Source: Butyricicoccus_A sp963588905
Lineage (GTDB): Bacteria > Bacillota > Clostridia > Oscillospirales > Butyricicoccaceae
DNA: 64,000 nt
Direction of reading: 5' to 3'
Assembly (NCBI GenBank): GCA_963588905.1
Contig: CAVAJF010000013.1
Location: 62,001 to 126,000, forward strand
The notes beneath the pieces are model-generated. The model did not search any database and was not told the origin of the DNA. It saw only the letters and a program-made list of their open reading frames with translations. The position numbers were made by a program, and so were the translations under genes. Every line of letters begins with the position of its first letter. The stretch's first letter is position 1. This document shows positions 24,207-32,637 of this stretch, one piece after another.

Positions 24207-25155
24207 AATACACCTTTTCTGTCTCTTCCAGTACCCGCTGCATCGCTTCCCGTGCAGGGTACGGCAGTGTTGCTCCAGCGGCGCGAACATGTCCGCCGCC
24301 GCCAAATGCTCGGCAGATTGCCGCCGCATCTACTTCCTTGGTCGTGCGAATCGAAACCTTCGTCGAACCGTTTTCCAGCTCCGAAAAGGTCAGACCGACC
24401 TCTACTCCTTCAATCTGGCGCGGCAGACCGGCAATCGAATCCAGATCATCCCAGTCCGCACCCGTGCGCTCTCGATCTTCCAGGCGAACCAGCACAGCGG
24501 CAATCTTTCCCTCGTGATAAAACTGCATGGTATCATACAGAATTTTCTCCATATCAAAGCGAGAGCGAGACTTAGTGTCAAACAAGACTGTGTTGATGTC
24601 TCCGCAGTCTACGCCCGCCTGCAAGCAGGCAATGGCAACCTGATGCGTGTGCACAGTCGTATTGGTGAACTTGAAGCAGCCAGTGTCTGTCGCCGTGCCG
24701 ATGTACAGGCTTCGTGCGATGCTCTCATCCAGCGCAATGCCCAGCTCGACAATCAGATCCCAGATAATCTCTGCGCAGGCGCCAAATTCTCCGCCGATTA
24801 AATTGTCTGTTTTGCCAAAGCACGGATTGAACTTGTGATGGTCAATGACAACATCAACACGATCCGCATACTGCTCCATTTCCGGCGGCAGCATGTCCTG
24901 TGCCGCCACGTCAACGGCGACAATGGTTCGTGCCTGAAAATCCTCCGGTGTGTAATACGGCTCTACCAAAGCTGCGTATCGACGGGTAACGCCTTCATTT
25001 TTGGCGAGATACGCCGTCTTTCCCAGCTTGCGCAGCGCCTGACACATTGCACCGGCACTGCCCGTCGTATCACCGTCTGGGCGGCGATGGGTCAAAATCA
25101 GAAATTGATCCGCTTCACGCAGCACCTGTGCCGTGCGGGATACCGTGCCAATCAC
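24190..25155 (-). CDS. nrnA: Bifunctional oligoribonuclease/PAP phosphatase (DHH family)
   Basis: A 321-residue DHH/DHHA1 phosphoesterase that degrades nano-RNA and dephosphorylates 3'-phosphoadenosine 5'-phosphate. Motifs: THRRPDGDTTGSAGA, AVDVAAQ, the name-giving VIDHHKFN, TATDTGCFKFTNT and the C-terminal GGGGHVRAAG of DHHA1. The start is a GTG that overlaps the rbfA stop by 4 bp (GTGA), and its end overlaps truB. All metal ligands are visible. Confidence 0.96.
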   Translation of the reverse strand: MIGTVSRTAQVLREADQFLILTHRRPDGDTTGSAGAMCQALRKLGKTAYLAKNEGVTRRYAALVEPYYTPEDFQARTIVAVDVAAQDMLPPEMEQYADRVDVVIDHHKFNPCFGKTDNLIGGEFGACAEIIWDLIVELGIALDESIARSLYIGTATDTGCFKFTNTTVHTHQVAIACLQAGVDCGDINTVLFDTKSRSRFDMEKILYDTMQFYHEGKIAAVLVRLEDRERTGADWDDLDSIAGLPRQIEGVEVGLTFSELENGSTKVSIRTTKEVDAAAICRAFGGGGHVRAAGATLPYPAREAMQRVLEETEKVYCGKEA

Positions 25156-25505
25156 AGCTTGCCCTCCCGCTCCAGCTCATGCAGCACATCATTGATGTGT
25201 GCGCCGTGCGTGATGGATTCATCCAGCGTAAACACGATTTCCGGTGCATAGCGCATACGAATCTTGGATGCGCACTCTCTGCGCAGGTAGCCGCCAGCCG
25301 ACTTCAGACCGCGCATGACGTCCTTTTTCTGCTGGTCATCGCCAAATACGCTGATATATGCCTTTGCGTAGCGCAGATCGCCGGTCACTTCGCAGCGTGT
25401 CACAGAAACCATGGCTTCGTGCACGCGCGGATCCTTCAGCGTGCGGATTGCTTCGGACAGCGCCTTCTGAAACTCATCGCTGATGCGTTCGCTTCTCTGA
25501 GACAT
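25152..25505 (-). CDS. rbfA: 30S ribosome-binding factor A
   Basis: A 117-residue KH-like protein needed for late maturation of the 16S rRNA 5' end. It begins SQRSERISDEFQKALSEAI and carries LKDPRVHEAMVSVTRCEVTGDLRYAKAYISV, both typical of RbfA. AAGGAGG precedes the ATG. It lies downstream of infB, separated by about 107 nt with a terminator-like hairpin, and overlaps nrnA. Confidence 0.96.
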   Translation of the reverse strand: MSQRSERISDEFQKALSEAIRTLKDPRVHEAMVSVTRCEVTGDLRYAKAYISVFGDDQQKKDVMRGLKSAGGYLRRECASKIRMRYAPEIVFTLDESITHGAHINDVLHELEREGKL

Positions 25506-25533
25506 AAACGTTCCTCCTTTTTGTCAAGCATGT

Positions 25534-25582
25534 AAAAACAAACCGCGGGCGGGTGGCAATCAAGATGCACCCCACCCGCGGG
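25534..25582 (-). terminator. Terminator-like hairpin between infB and rbfA
   Basis: GC-rich hairpin with outer arms CCGCGGG (25543-25549) and CCCGCGG (25576-25582), imperfectly extended inward, followed on the minus strand by TTTGTTTTTA. It lies inside the operon, so partial termination is expected. Confidence 0.7.
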
Positions 25583-25612
25583 AATTTCTGTTGTAAACGG
25601 GATGAAAACCAA

Positions 25613-28102
25613 TTACGGCTTGATCTGCTCCATAACAAACGACTCGATAATGTCGCCTTCCTTCAGATCGTTGTAGTTTTCAATGCCCATGCCGCACTCA
25701 TAGCCTGCGGCAACTTCCTTTGCATCGTCCTTGAAGCGCTTCAGGGAGTTCAGATGACCCTCGTGGATAACGATGCCGTCACGCACAATGCGAACCTCGC
25801 AGGCACGAACAATCTTGCCGTCCAGTACATACGCACCGGCGATGGTGCCGACGCCAGAAACCTTGAACGTCTGACGAATTTCGGCATGGCCGACAACAAC
25901 TTCCTTGAACTTCGGATCCAGCATACCCTTCATTGCTTGCTCCATCTCTTCGATGCAGTCATAGATGACGCGGTACAGACGGATTTCTACATCCTGATCG
26001 TGTGCGGAATCTGCCGCTGCACGCTCCGGACGCACGTTAAAGCCAACGATAATGGCATTGGATGCCGCTGCCAGCATGACATCCGACTCATTGATGGCAC
26101 CAACAGCACCATGAATGACATTGACGCGCACTTCTTCGTTGCTCAGCTTGAGCAGAGAGCTGCGGACAGCCTCAACAGAACCCATAACATCCGCCTTGAT
26201 GATGATGTTGAGATCCTTCATGTTGCCCTGCTGGATGGTATCAAACAGATTCTCCAGCGTAACCTTCTGCATTGCCTTGTTGCGCTCTTCCTTCTCCTTC
26301 TCCTTGCGCTGCTCAACCAGCTCACGAGCCATGCGCTCGTTGTCAACCGCATAGAAGATGTCGCCGGCATCCGGTACTTCGCCCAGGCCGATAATCTCGA
26401 CCGGAACAGACGGACCGGCATTTTCCAGCTTGCGTCCGCGCTCGTCCGTCATGACACGAACACGGCCAACTGCCTTGCCTGCAATGACAGTATCGCCAGC
26501 GTGCAGCGTACCGTTCTGTACGAGGACGGTAGCAACCGGGCCACGGCCGCGATCCAGCTTCGCCTCGATGACAGCACCCTTTGCCTGACGGTTCGGGTTT
26601 GCCTTCAGCTCCTGCATATCTGCGGTCAGCAGTACCATCTCAAGCAGGTTTTCGATGCCGACACCCTGCTTTGCAGAGATCTTGCAGACGATGGTCTCGC
26701 CGCCCCACTCTTCCGGTACCAGACCGTACTCGGTCAGCTGCTGGAGCACGCGATCCGGATCCGCATTTTCCTTATCAATCTTATTGACAGCGACGATAAT
26801 CGGAATCTCTGCTGCCTTGGCATGGTTGATTGCCTCGACAGTCTGCGGCATGATGCCGTCGTCTGCTGCGACAACCAGGATGGCAATATCCGTGATCTTT
26901 GCGCCGCGCGCACGCATGGAAGTAAAGGCAGCATGACCCGGGGTGTCCAGGAAGGTGATCGGACGGCCGCTTACCTTGACGCGATATGCACCGATGTGCT
27001 GCGTGATGCCGCCAGCCTCGCCTGCGGCAACGTCGGTCTTACGAATGCAGTCGAGCAGAGAGGTCTTGCCGTGGTCAACGTGACCCATGACAACGATAAC
27101 CGGGCTTCTCGGCTCCAGGTTTTCTTCCTTGTCCTCGCTCTCGTCAAACAGCTTCTCTTCGATGGTAACATGTACTTCCTTCTCGACCTTTGCGCCCATT
27201 TCCTCTGCGACAATGGCAGCGGTATCAAAGTCGATGGTCTGAGAAATATTGGCCATAACGCCCAGCTTGAGCAGTTCCTTGATGACATCTGCTGCGGTGC
27301 GCTTCAAACGGGAAGCCAGCTCGCCAACATTGATTTCGTCCGGAATCATGACCTTGAGCTGAATCTTCTTCAGCTCCTGCTGACGCTGGAGACGCTTCAT
27401 CTTCTCCTGCTCCTCCTGACGGCGCTTGTTGGAGAACGGTCTGCGTGCATCAGCCTTGCGGGTGATCTTCTGCTTGCCGGACTTCATGCGGTCAGCCTTC
27501 TGCGGAACCAGTGCATCAATGCGATCATCGTAACGATCCAGATTGACATTGCCTGCGCCGCGGGTATCTACGCGATGGATCTGCTTGCCCTTCGGCTGCT
27601 GCTTGGTTTCTTCTGTGGTTACCGTAGAAGTAGCTGCCTCGCCGGAGCCCTGCGGACGAAGAATCTGACGCTGCTCATGCGGCTTTGCCGGACGGCGGTT
27701 CTTCTTCTTGTCGTTAAACTTCTTCTCCTGCGGTGCTGCGCTCGGCTGCTCCTGCTTCTTGTTCTCCGGCTTGGTTTCCGGCTTATTGTCGCGCTTCTGT
27801 TCCTGACGGCGGGAATCACGACGATCCTGCTTCTGGTTTCTGCCCATCGGCTGTTGACGAACAACCTGCGTCGTCGGAGCCTTTCTCTGAGCTGCCTGCT
27901 GATTCAGGACTTCTTCCATGTTATCCACCGGATGCTTCTTGGTCATATAATCAAAAATCAGATTCAGTTCATCATTTTCCAGAACCTGCATATGATTTTT
28001 CGGCGCGGTGAAGTATTCCGCCATCACATCGGTGATGTCCTTGGTATCTACGCCAAAATCCTTAGCGACTTCATGTACACGGTATTTATTTTCAATACTC
28101 AT
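25613..28102 (-). CDS. infB: Translation initiation factor IF-2
   Basis: An 829-residue GTPase that brings initiator tRNA to the 30S subunit. Residues 1-50 match the IF2 N-terminal domain (YRVHEVAKDFGVDTKDI); residues ~50-260 are a basic, Gln/Lys/Arg-rich disordered region; then a second IF2_N motif (VGELASRLKRTAADVIKELLKLG), the G domain with GHVDHGKTSLLD, GGITQHIGAY, DTPGHAAF, NKID and SAK, and the beta-barrel and IF2 C-terminal domains. The start overlaps the ylxQ stop by 4 bp (ATGA). A long open frame on the opposite strand is a shadow of its codon bias. Confidence 0.98.
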   Translation of the reverse strand: MSIENKYRVHEVAKDFGVDTKDITDVMAEYFTAPKNHMQVLENDELNLIFDYMTKKHPVDNMEEVLNQQAAQRKAPTTQVVRQQPMGRNQKQDRRDSRRQEQKRDNKPETKPENKKQEQPSAAPQEKKFNDKKKNRRPAKPHEQRQILRPQGSGEAATSTVTTEETKQQPKGKQIHRVDTRGAGNVNLDRYDDRIDALVPQKADRMKSGKQKITRKADARRPFSNKRRQEEQEKMKRLQRQQELKKIQLKVMIPDEINVGELASRLKRTAADVIKELLKLGVMANISQTIDFDTAAIVAEEMGAKVEKEVHVTIEEKLFDESEDKEENLEPRSPVIVVMGHVDHGKTSLLDCIRKTDVAAGEAGGITQHIGAYRVKVSGRPITFLDTPGHAAFTSMRARGAKITDIAILVVAADDGIMPQTVEAINHAKAAEIPIIVAVNKIDKENADPDRVLQQLTEYGLVPEEWGGETIVCKISAKQGVGIENLLEMVLLTADMQELKANPNRQAKGAVIEAKLDRGRGPVATVLVQNGTLHAGDTVIAGKAVGRVRVMTDERGRKLENAGPSVPVEIIGLGEVPDAGDIFYAVDNERMARELVEQRKEKEKEERNKAMQKVTLENLFDTIQQGNMKDLNIIIKADVMGSVEAVRSSLLKLSNEEVRVNVIHGAVGAINESDVMLAAASNAIIVGFNVRPERAAADSAHDQDVEIRLYRVIYDCIEEMEQAMKGMLDPKFKEVVVGHAEIRQTFKVSGVGTIAGAYVLDGKIVRACEVRIVRDGIVIHEGHLNSLKRFKDDAKEVAAGYECGMGIENYNDLKEGDIIESFVMEQIKP

Positions 28103-28563
28103 GCGCGTTCACCTCCACGTTTCGTATAGGTTGACTTTCTCCTGCCGCCGGTCGTATGCTTTCCGGCGGACTTTTTGTGCGTTTTTTTCGTACCGCGGCG
28201 CGCTTCAATGCGCTGCTTCTTATGCGCCAGCTGCTCCGCAATCGGCGCATACTGCGCATCGGCGTTTGCCGCTTTTTGTGCAGCCGCTGCCGCAAATCCG
28301 GCATCGGTAATACAGCAAATAGACGTCGCCGTGCGTCCCAGCGCCCAGCCCAGCTCCTGCGCATCATCCGTCAAACGAATGACCGGTACGTTTTTCTGTT
28401 CGGCGTGACGCTCGGCACGCCGCGTGATATTTGCTCCGGCATCTGCCGCCAACAGCAGCAGCCGCGCTTCTCCTGCGGAAACAGTATCAGCGACAGCATC
28501 ATCGCCGCTGACCAGCTTTCCTGCGCGGAAGCACAGGCCGAGCAATCGCAGTATCTCATGCAT
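28099..28563 (-). CDS. ylxQ: L7Ae/L30e family ribosomal-associated protein YlxQ
   Basis: A 154-residue protein: the first ~100 residues form an L7Ae/L30e-type RNA-binding fold (ILRLLGLCFRAGKLVSGDDAV, ARLLLLAADAGANI, then VPVIRLTDDAQELGWALGR), followed by a basic Lys/Arg/His-rich tail (KKTHKKSAGKHTTGGRRK). It probably binds kink-turn RNA; its exact role is not established. It overlaps ylxR by 8 bp and infB by 4 bp. The tail is longer than in the Bacillus protein. Confidence 0.9.
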   Translation of the reverse strand: MHEILRLLGLCFRAGKLVSGDDAVADTVSAGEARLLLLAADAGANITRRAERHAEQKNVPVIRLTDDAQELGWALGRTATSICCITDAGFAAAAAQKAANADAQYAPIAEQLAHKKQRIEARRGTKKTHKKSAGKHTTGGRRKSTYTKRGGERA

Positions 28564-28831
28564 TGATCGTTTGCTCCATCTGTTCCGTCAGCTGGTCATA
28601 TACCTCGTCCGGAATCTGACAACCGAACGCATTTCCCAGCGCATTTTTCTTTCTTGCTTTGGCAAGGCATTTGGCATCCGGGCAGATATATGCACCGCGT
28701 CCCGGATTCTTGCCGCGGAAATCCAGCGCAATGTCCCCTTCCGGCGAACGCACCACGCGAATCAGTTCACGCTTGGGCTTCATCTCTCGGCAGCCGACAC
28801 ACTGACGCATAGGTATTTTCTTTTTCTGCAC
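28556..28831 (-). CDS. ylxR: YlxR family RNA-binding protein (DUF448)
   Basis: A 91-residue protein with the family core PMRQCVGCREMKPKRELIRVVR, GRGAYICPDAKC and KNALGNAF. Members bind RNA and are always coded between nusA and infB in Firmicutes; some act as nucleoid-associated regulators. The start is a GTG at 28831 with AGGAGG 9 nt upstream. It follows nusA by 15 nt. Confidence 0.93.
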   Translation of the reverse strand: MQKKKIPMRQCVGCREMKPKRELIRVVRSPEGDIALDFRGKNPGRGAYICPDAKCLAKARKKNALGNAFGCQIPDEVYDQLTEQMEQTINA

Positions 28832-28846
28832 CGAAAAAGCCCTCCT

Positions 28847-29947
28847 TTATTCTTCGACCAGCAGATCTTCGTCTGCCTGTGCTGCCTGTTCCTTTGCAGC
28901 GCTTTCCGAACCAATATCAATCTTGCAGCCAGTCAGCTTGGCAGCCAGACGAGCATTCTGACCTTCCTTGCCGATAGCCAGAGACAGCTGATCGTCCGGT
29001 ACCGTGACGCGGCAGCTCTTGCCATCCGGCAGCAGGACTGCGCTGATGACGTCAGCCGGGCTCAGTGCAGCGGAAACAAAATCTGCCATGTTCTCAGAAT
29101 ACTTGATGATGTCGATCTTTTCGCCGGACAGCTCATTGACGATGCTGCCTACACGGGAGCCGCGCGGGCCAACACAAGCACCGATCGGATCAACCTTCTC
29201 GTCATGGGTCATGACAGCGATCTTGGTACGGTTGCCTGCTTCACGCGCAATCGACTTGATTTCTACAACGCCATCGTGAATTTCCGGTACTTCCAGCTCA
29301 AACAGACGCTTTACCAGACCCGGATGGGTGCGAGACAGCAAAATCTGCGGTCCATGCATACCCTTGCGAACCTCTACCACATACACCTTGATGCGCTGGC
29401 CTTCGGTCAGAACTTCGCCCGGAACCTGCTCGCTCTTAGCCAGAGCGGTTTCAATCTTCTCGCCCTCGCTGACAACCTCAACAATGATGGTGCCGCTCTC
29501 CGGATCCACGCGGAATACCGTTGCATTGAGGATCTCATGCTCGCGGGAGCTGTATTCATTGTAAGCCATGCCGCGCTCAGACTCGCGGATGCCCTGAATG
29601 ATAACCTGCTTAGCAGCCTGTGCTGCAATGCGGCCAAACTTCTTGGTCTCAATGCCGACACGAACAAAGTCACCCAGCGATACGCGCGGGCTGATCTTCT
29701 TTGCATCTGCCAGAGAGATCTCGGTCAGCGGGTCCTCCGCCTCGTCCACAACTTCCTTGGATGCGTACATGTGAATGGTCTTTTCTTCCATATCCGGCTC
29801 TACATATACGTTGTCACACTTGAGACCGTCGTTATCCTTTTTATACGCGGTCAGCAGTGCCTGACATACGCGATCGAGCATATAATCGACCGGAATTCCC
29901 TTTTCTTTTTCCAGCTGTTCCAGTGCTGCAAAAAATTCTGCGTTCAT
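28847..29947 (-). CDS. nusA: Transcription termination/antitermination factor NusA
   Basis: A 366-residue protein: N-terminal RNA-polymerase-binding domain, S1 domain (residues ~135-200), and two KH domains containing IDPIGACVGPRGSRVGSIVNEL and LAIGKEGQNARLAAKLTG. It lacks the extra C-terminal acidic repeats of proteobacterial NusA, as normal in Firmicutes. It modulates pausing, hairpin-dependent termination and rRNA antitermination. Located 70 nt downstream of rimP. Confidence 0.97.
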   Translation of the reverse strand: MNAEFFAALEQLEKEKGIPVDYMLDRVCQALLTAYKKDNDGLKCDNVYVEPDMEEKTIHMYASKEVVDEAEDPLTEISLADAKKISPRVSLGDFVRVGIETKKFGRIAAQAAKQVIIQGIRESERGMAYNEYSSREHEILNATVFRVDPESGTIIVEVVSEGEKIETALAKSEQVPGEVLTEGQRIKVYVVEVRKGMHGPQILLSRTHPGLVKRLFELEVPEIHDGVVEIKSIAREAGNRTKIAVMTHDEKVDPIGACVGPRGSRVGSIVNELSGEKIDIIKYSENMADFVSAALSPADVISAVLLPDGKSCRVTVPDDQLSLAIGKEGQNARLAAKLTGCKIDIGSESAAKEQAAQADEDLLVEE

Positions 29948-30017
29948 TTTTGATATTCACTCCTTATTGTGTGCGGCATGGCGCAGCGCCATACCTAAAT
30001 GAGAAGACATTTTGAAT

Positions 30018-30488
30018 TTAGATGGATACATACAGGCGAACAGCCGCAATATCCTTTGGCTCATAAACAGTCACTGTGCCATCCTCATCCAGCGTCACAG
30101 ACCCGCTCTCGCTGTCATAATCTTTCAGGATGCCAACCGCAGTTCTGCTGCCATTGATTGGACGATAGAAACGCAGTTCTACTTCCTCGCCCATGCAGGA
30201 AGCAAAATGCTCCGGTCGTCTCAGTCGGCGCGTCAGGCCTGCCGAGGATACACACAGGGTATACGGCGGAAGCGATGCAAATTCCTTTGCATCCAGAAAC
30301 GGGTCCACATAACGGGACAGCTTCTCGCAGTCATCAATATCGGTATGACCTTCCCGGTCAATCGTAATGGTCAGCATGTACTGACCGCCTTCCTTCTCGA
30401 AGGTGACGTCCCACAGATGGATGCCCATTTCTGCGGCACATGGTGCACTAATATCCCAGACGCGCTGGCATACTTCTTTTGCTGTCAT
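30018..30488 (-). CDS. rimP: Ribosome maturation factor RimP
   Basis: A 156-residue protein required for 30S maturation. The N-terminal alpha/beta domain shows LWDVTFEKEGGQYMLTITIDR and DIDDCEKLSRYVDPFLDA, and the C-terminal SH3-like domain follows (VSSAGLTRRLRRPEHF, VTLDEDGTVTVY). GGAGG lies 5 nt before the ATG at 30488. First gene of the operon rimP-nusA-ylxR-ylxQ-infB-rbfA-nrnA-truB-ribF; its 5' leader contains a hairpin and a sigma-A promoter. Confidence 0.96.
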   Translation of the reverse strand: MTAKEVCQRVWDISAPCAAEMGIHLWDVTFEKEGGQYMLTITIDREGHTDIDDCEKLSRYVDPFLDAKEFASLPPYTLCVSSAGLTRRLRRPEHFASCMGEEVELRFYRPINGSRTAVGILKDYDSESGSVTLDEDGTVTVYEPKDIAAVRLYVSI

Positions 30489-30517
30489 GATTACCTCCGC
30501 AACAATAGCAATAAGAA

Positions 30518-30537
30518 AGAGTGGGTTTCCCCACTCT
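30518..30537 (-). promoter_or_regulatory. Hairpin in the rimP leader
   Basis: Perfect 8-bp arms AGAGTGGG and CCCACTCT with a 4-nt loop, followed by TTCTTATT on the minus strand. Possible attenuator, or a NusA-sensitive site for autoregulation of the operon (inference). Confidence 0.55.
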
Positions 30538-30567
30538 CCTTGGATCATAATTCTTACACTACTAGTA

Positions 30568-30596
30568 AGTATAGCACCAAATCACAAGCAATGCAA
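30568..30596 (-). promoter_or_regulatory. Sigma-A promoter of the rimP operon
   Basis: TTGCAT (30591-30596), 17-bp spacer, TATACT (30568-30573) on the minus strand. Confidence 0.7.
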
Positions 30597-30616
30597 GAAA
30601 AATTTTCATGTTTCCT

Positions 30617-32044
30617 TTAGCCGCGGCGCAGCAGCTTGTTGACTGACAGCAGAATCTCACGCGCATTGATGCCTGCGAGCAGCAGGAACAGTGCCGGTAC
30701 AAAGACGAACCAGAGCGGAGCCTCTGCGGTCATAATCAGTGCCTGTGCAAACAGAATTACTACGCTGACAATGGTCTTCTTGACATTCCACTGAATCTTG
30801 AGATACTTCTGTGTGTCAAACGCACGGATGAGGAACAGGACAAAATAACTGATAAAGGTCGCAATACCTGCGCCCATAGCACCCCAGAATTCACCAAAGT
30901 TGTTGCCCAGAACCGGAATCAAGATGCAGTTGAGACCAATGTTTACAACGGCACAAATCATCGTTGTGACCATGGAGTTTCTGCTCTTCAGGCGCAGCAT
31001 ATAGACACTCGCCAAGAAGGTTGCCAGCAGACCAAATGTCGTACCCAGCGTCAAAACCGGAATATATCGCCACGAAATAAAGAAGTCCTTACCGACCATA
31101 AATGTCATGACGACTTTCGAGATCATAATCAAGCCCGAGCTTCCGATAAAGGCAATGGATGAATACGCGCCGAGTACTTTACTGAAAAATGCCACCTGTT
31201 CTTTGGGATCGCTCTCCTTAACAGCGGAAATCTGCCAAGCATCCGCGAATAAATTGGCAACGACAAGCAAAATATTCGGAATTTTTGTCGCAGCAGCATA
31301 CAGACCGTTTGCCTGTGTGTTGATGAAAAAGATAATCATATATCGGTCAGACATATTGATAATCCACTGACAAACCGTCTGCGGAACCAGCGGCAGTGCA
31401 TATTTGCGCATCCGCTTGGACAAACCGCGATCCATGTTTCGGCTCATCGGAGAAATCAGATACCGATGCTCCTTTGCCAATACAAACATCAGAAGACCTG
31501 TTGCAACATCGGCAAGGATATTCGCCATCAGATAACCCATGATACGGAAATGCGGCAGCAAAAGAATGTTCAGAATGACATTAAGAAATGTATTGATAAT
31601 GCCATTGGCTGCATACATTTTGTTATAGCCCATGCTGAGTGCGAACTGAACGCACAGCGTGCGCAGGCTGGATGCGAGAACAAACGCCAAAACCGCAATC
31701 GTATAACCGGACATAAAGTCCATAAACAGCGTCAGAATCGGAGAAACGACAGCCAAGCAGACAAAGCCCGCTAGTATCGTATATAGTCCGCTACTGAAGA
31801 CACTGCTTTTATCCGTTCCTTTTTCCAAGCCAAACCGGATGACGGCATTGTTGATGCCCACAGAGGCAATCGGAATCATCAGCTGACCGACGTTAATAAG
31901 TGCATCAACGGTACCATACTCGCCTGTAGACAGGATGTTGGTATAGTACGGCAGCATGAGGAATACCAGTACCTTAGAGGAGAATGTGCCAATGGCAAAA
32001 ATCAAGGTATTTCCCATCAGCTTTTTGTATCTGTTTTGTGCCAT
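30617..32044 (-). CDS. Polysaccharide/oligosaccharide flippase family protein (Wzx/MVF-like)
   Basis: A 475-residue membrane protein with about 12-14 helices, of the polysaccharide biosynthesis flippase family (PF01943). The N-terminus KKLMGNTLIFAIGTFSSKVLVFLMLPYYT and YGTVDALINVGQLMIPIASVGI are typical. It should move a lipid-linked glycan across the cytoplasmic membrane. No glycosyltransferase or polysaccharide genes surround it: it lies between the ribosomal superoperon and the rimP operon. AAGGAA precedes the ATG. No clear terminator follows before the rimP promoter. Confidence 0.88.
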   Translation of the reverse strand: MAQNRYKKLMGNTLIFAIGTFSSKVLVFLMLPYYTNILSTGEYGTVDALINVGQLMIPIASVGINNAVIRFGLEKGTDKSSVFSSGLYTILAGFVCLAVVSPILTLFMDFMSGYTIAVLAFVLASSLRTLCVQFALSMGYNKMYAANGIINTFLNVILNILLLPHFRIMGYLMANILADVATGLLMFVLAKEHRYLISPMSRNMDRGLSKRMRKYALPLVPQTVCQWIINMSDRYMIIFFINTQANGLYAAATKIPNILLVVANLFADAWQISAVKESDPKEQVAFFSKVLGAYSSIAFIGSSGLIMISKVVMTFMVGKDFFISWRYIPVLTLGTTFGLLATFLASVYMLRLKSRNSMVTTMICAVVNIGLNCILIPVLGNNFGEFWGAMGAGIATFISYFVLFLIRAFDTQKYLKIQWNVKKTIVSVVILFAQALIMTAEAPLWFVFVPALFLLLAGINAREILLSVNKLLRRG

Positions 32045-32136
32045 AGAATACTTCCTTATTCGTGATTTTAGAATAACATGATTATATCACTGAAAAACGC
32101 GCGGTGCAACCAGTTCATACAAGCTACACAAAAACG

Positions 32137-32180
32137 CAAAAAAAGAGATTGTTCCGATAGCATGCGCTCGAAACAATCTC
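32137..32180 (-). terminator. Terminator of the ribosomal superoperon
   Basis: Arms GAGATTGTTCCGA (32145-32157) and TCGAAACAATCTC (32168-32180), one G-A-type mismatch, then seven T on the minus strand after rplQ. Confidence 0.9.
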
Positions 32181-32207
32181 CTTTCGGATTCATTGATTAT
32201 CGATCAA

Positions 32208-32549
32208 TTAAACCAGCTCGATAATAGCCATCTCAGCTGCATCGCCGCGGCGCGGGCCGATCTTTACGATGCGAGTGTAGCCGCCGTTGCGGTCAGCGTA
32301 CTTCTCTGCCAGCTCGCCGAATACCTTAGCTTCTACTTCCTTCTTGGTGATGAAAGCAGCTGCCTGACGGCGGGTTGCGAGGGTGTTCTTCTTACCGAGT
32401 GTGATCATCTTCTCTGCGAGAGGACGAACTTCTCTGGCTCTTGCAACAGTGGTCTCGATTCTGCCGTTTTCCAGCAGGAAGGTTACCATTGCTCTGAGCA
32501 TTGCCATTCTATGGTCAGTGGTTCTGCCGAGTTTACGGTTTCCAGCCAT
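32208..32549 (-). CDS. rplQ: 50S ribosomal protein L17
   Basis: A 113-residue L17, close to the bacterial standard. Starts AGNRKLGRTTDHRMAMLRAM, carries RAREVRPLAEKMITLGK, and ends with the usual GDAAEMAIIELV. It sits near the peptide exit tunnel. Last gene of the S10-spc-alpha superoperon, 88 nt after rpoA, before the terminator. Confidence 0.98.
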   Translation of the reverse strand: MAGNRKLGRTTDHRMAMLRAMVTFLLENGRIETTVARAREVRPLAEKMITLGKKNTLATRRQAAAFITKKEVEAKVFGELAEKYADRNGGYTRIVKIGPRRGDAAEMAIIELV

Positions 32550-32637
32550 GAGAAAATTACCTCCTTTGGTACAGGTCTATCTATCCTGGCGGAGCCCCCG
32601 GCCCAAAAGCCGGGTTCCGCGATATGGTTGGGGTTGA

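Noticed and set aside
25553..28129. 858-codon open frame antisense to infB
   Set aside because: Fully overlaps infB on the other strand; composition (Leu/Cys/His-rich) is that of a reverse shadow, no ribosome binding site, and infB is certain.
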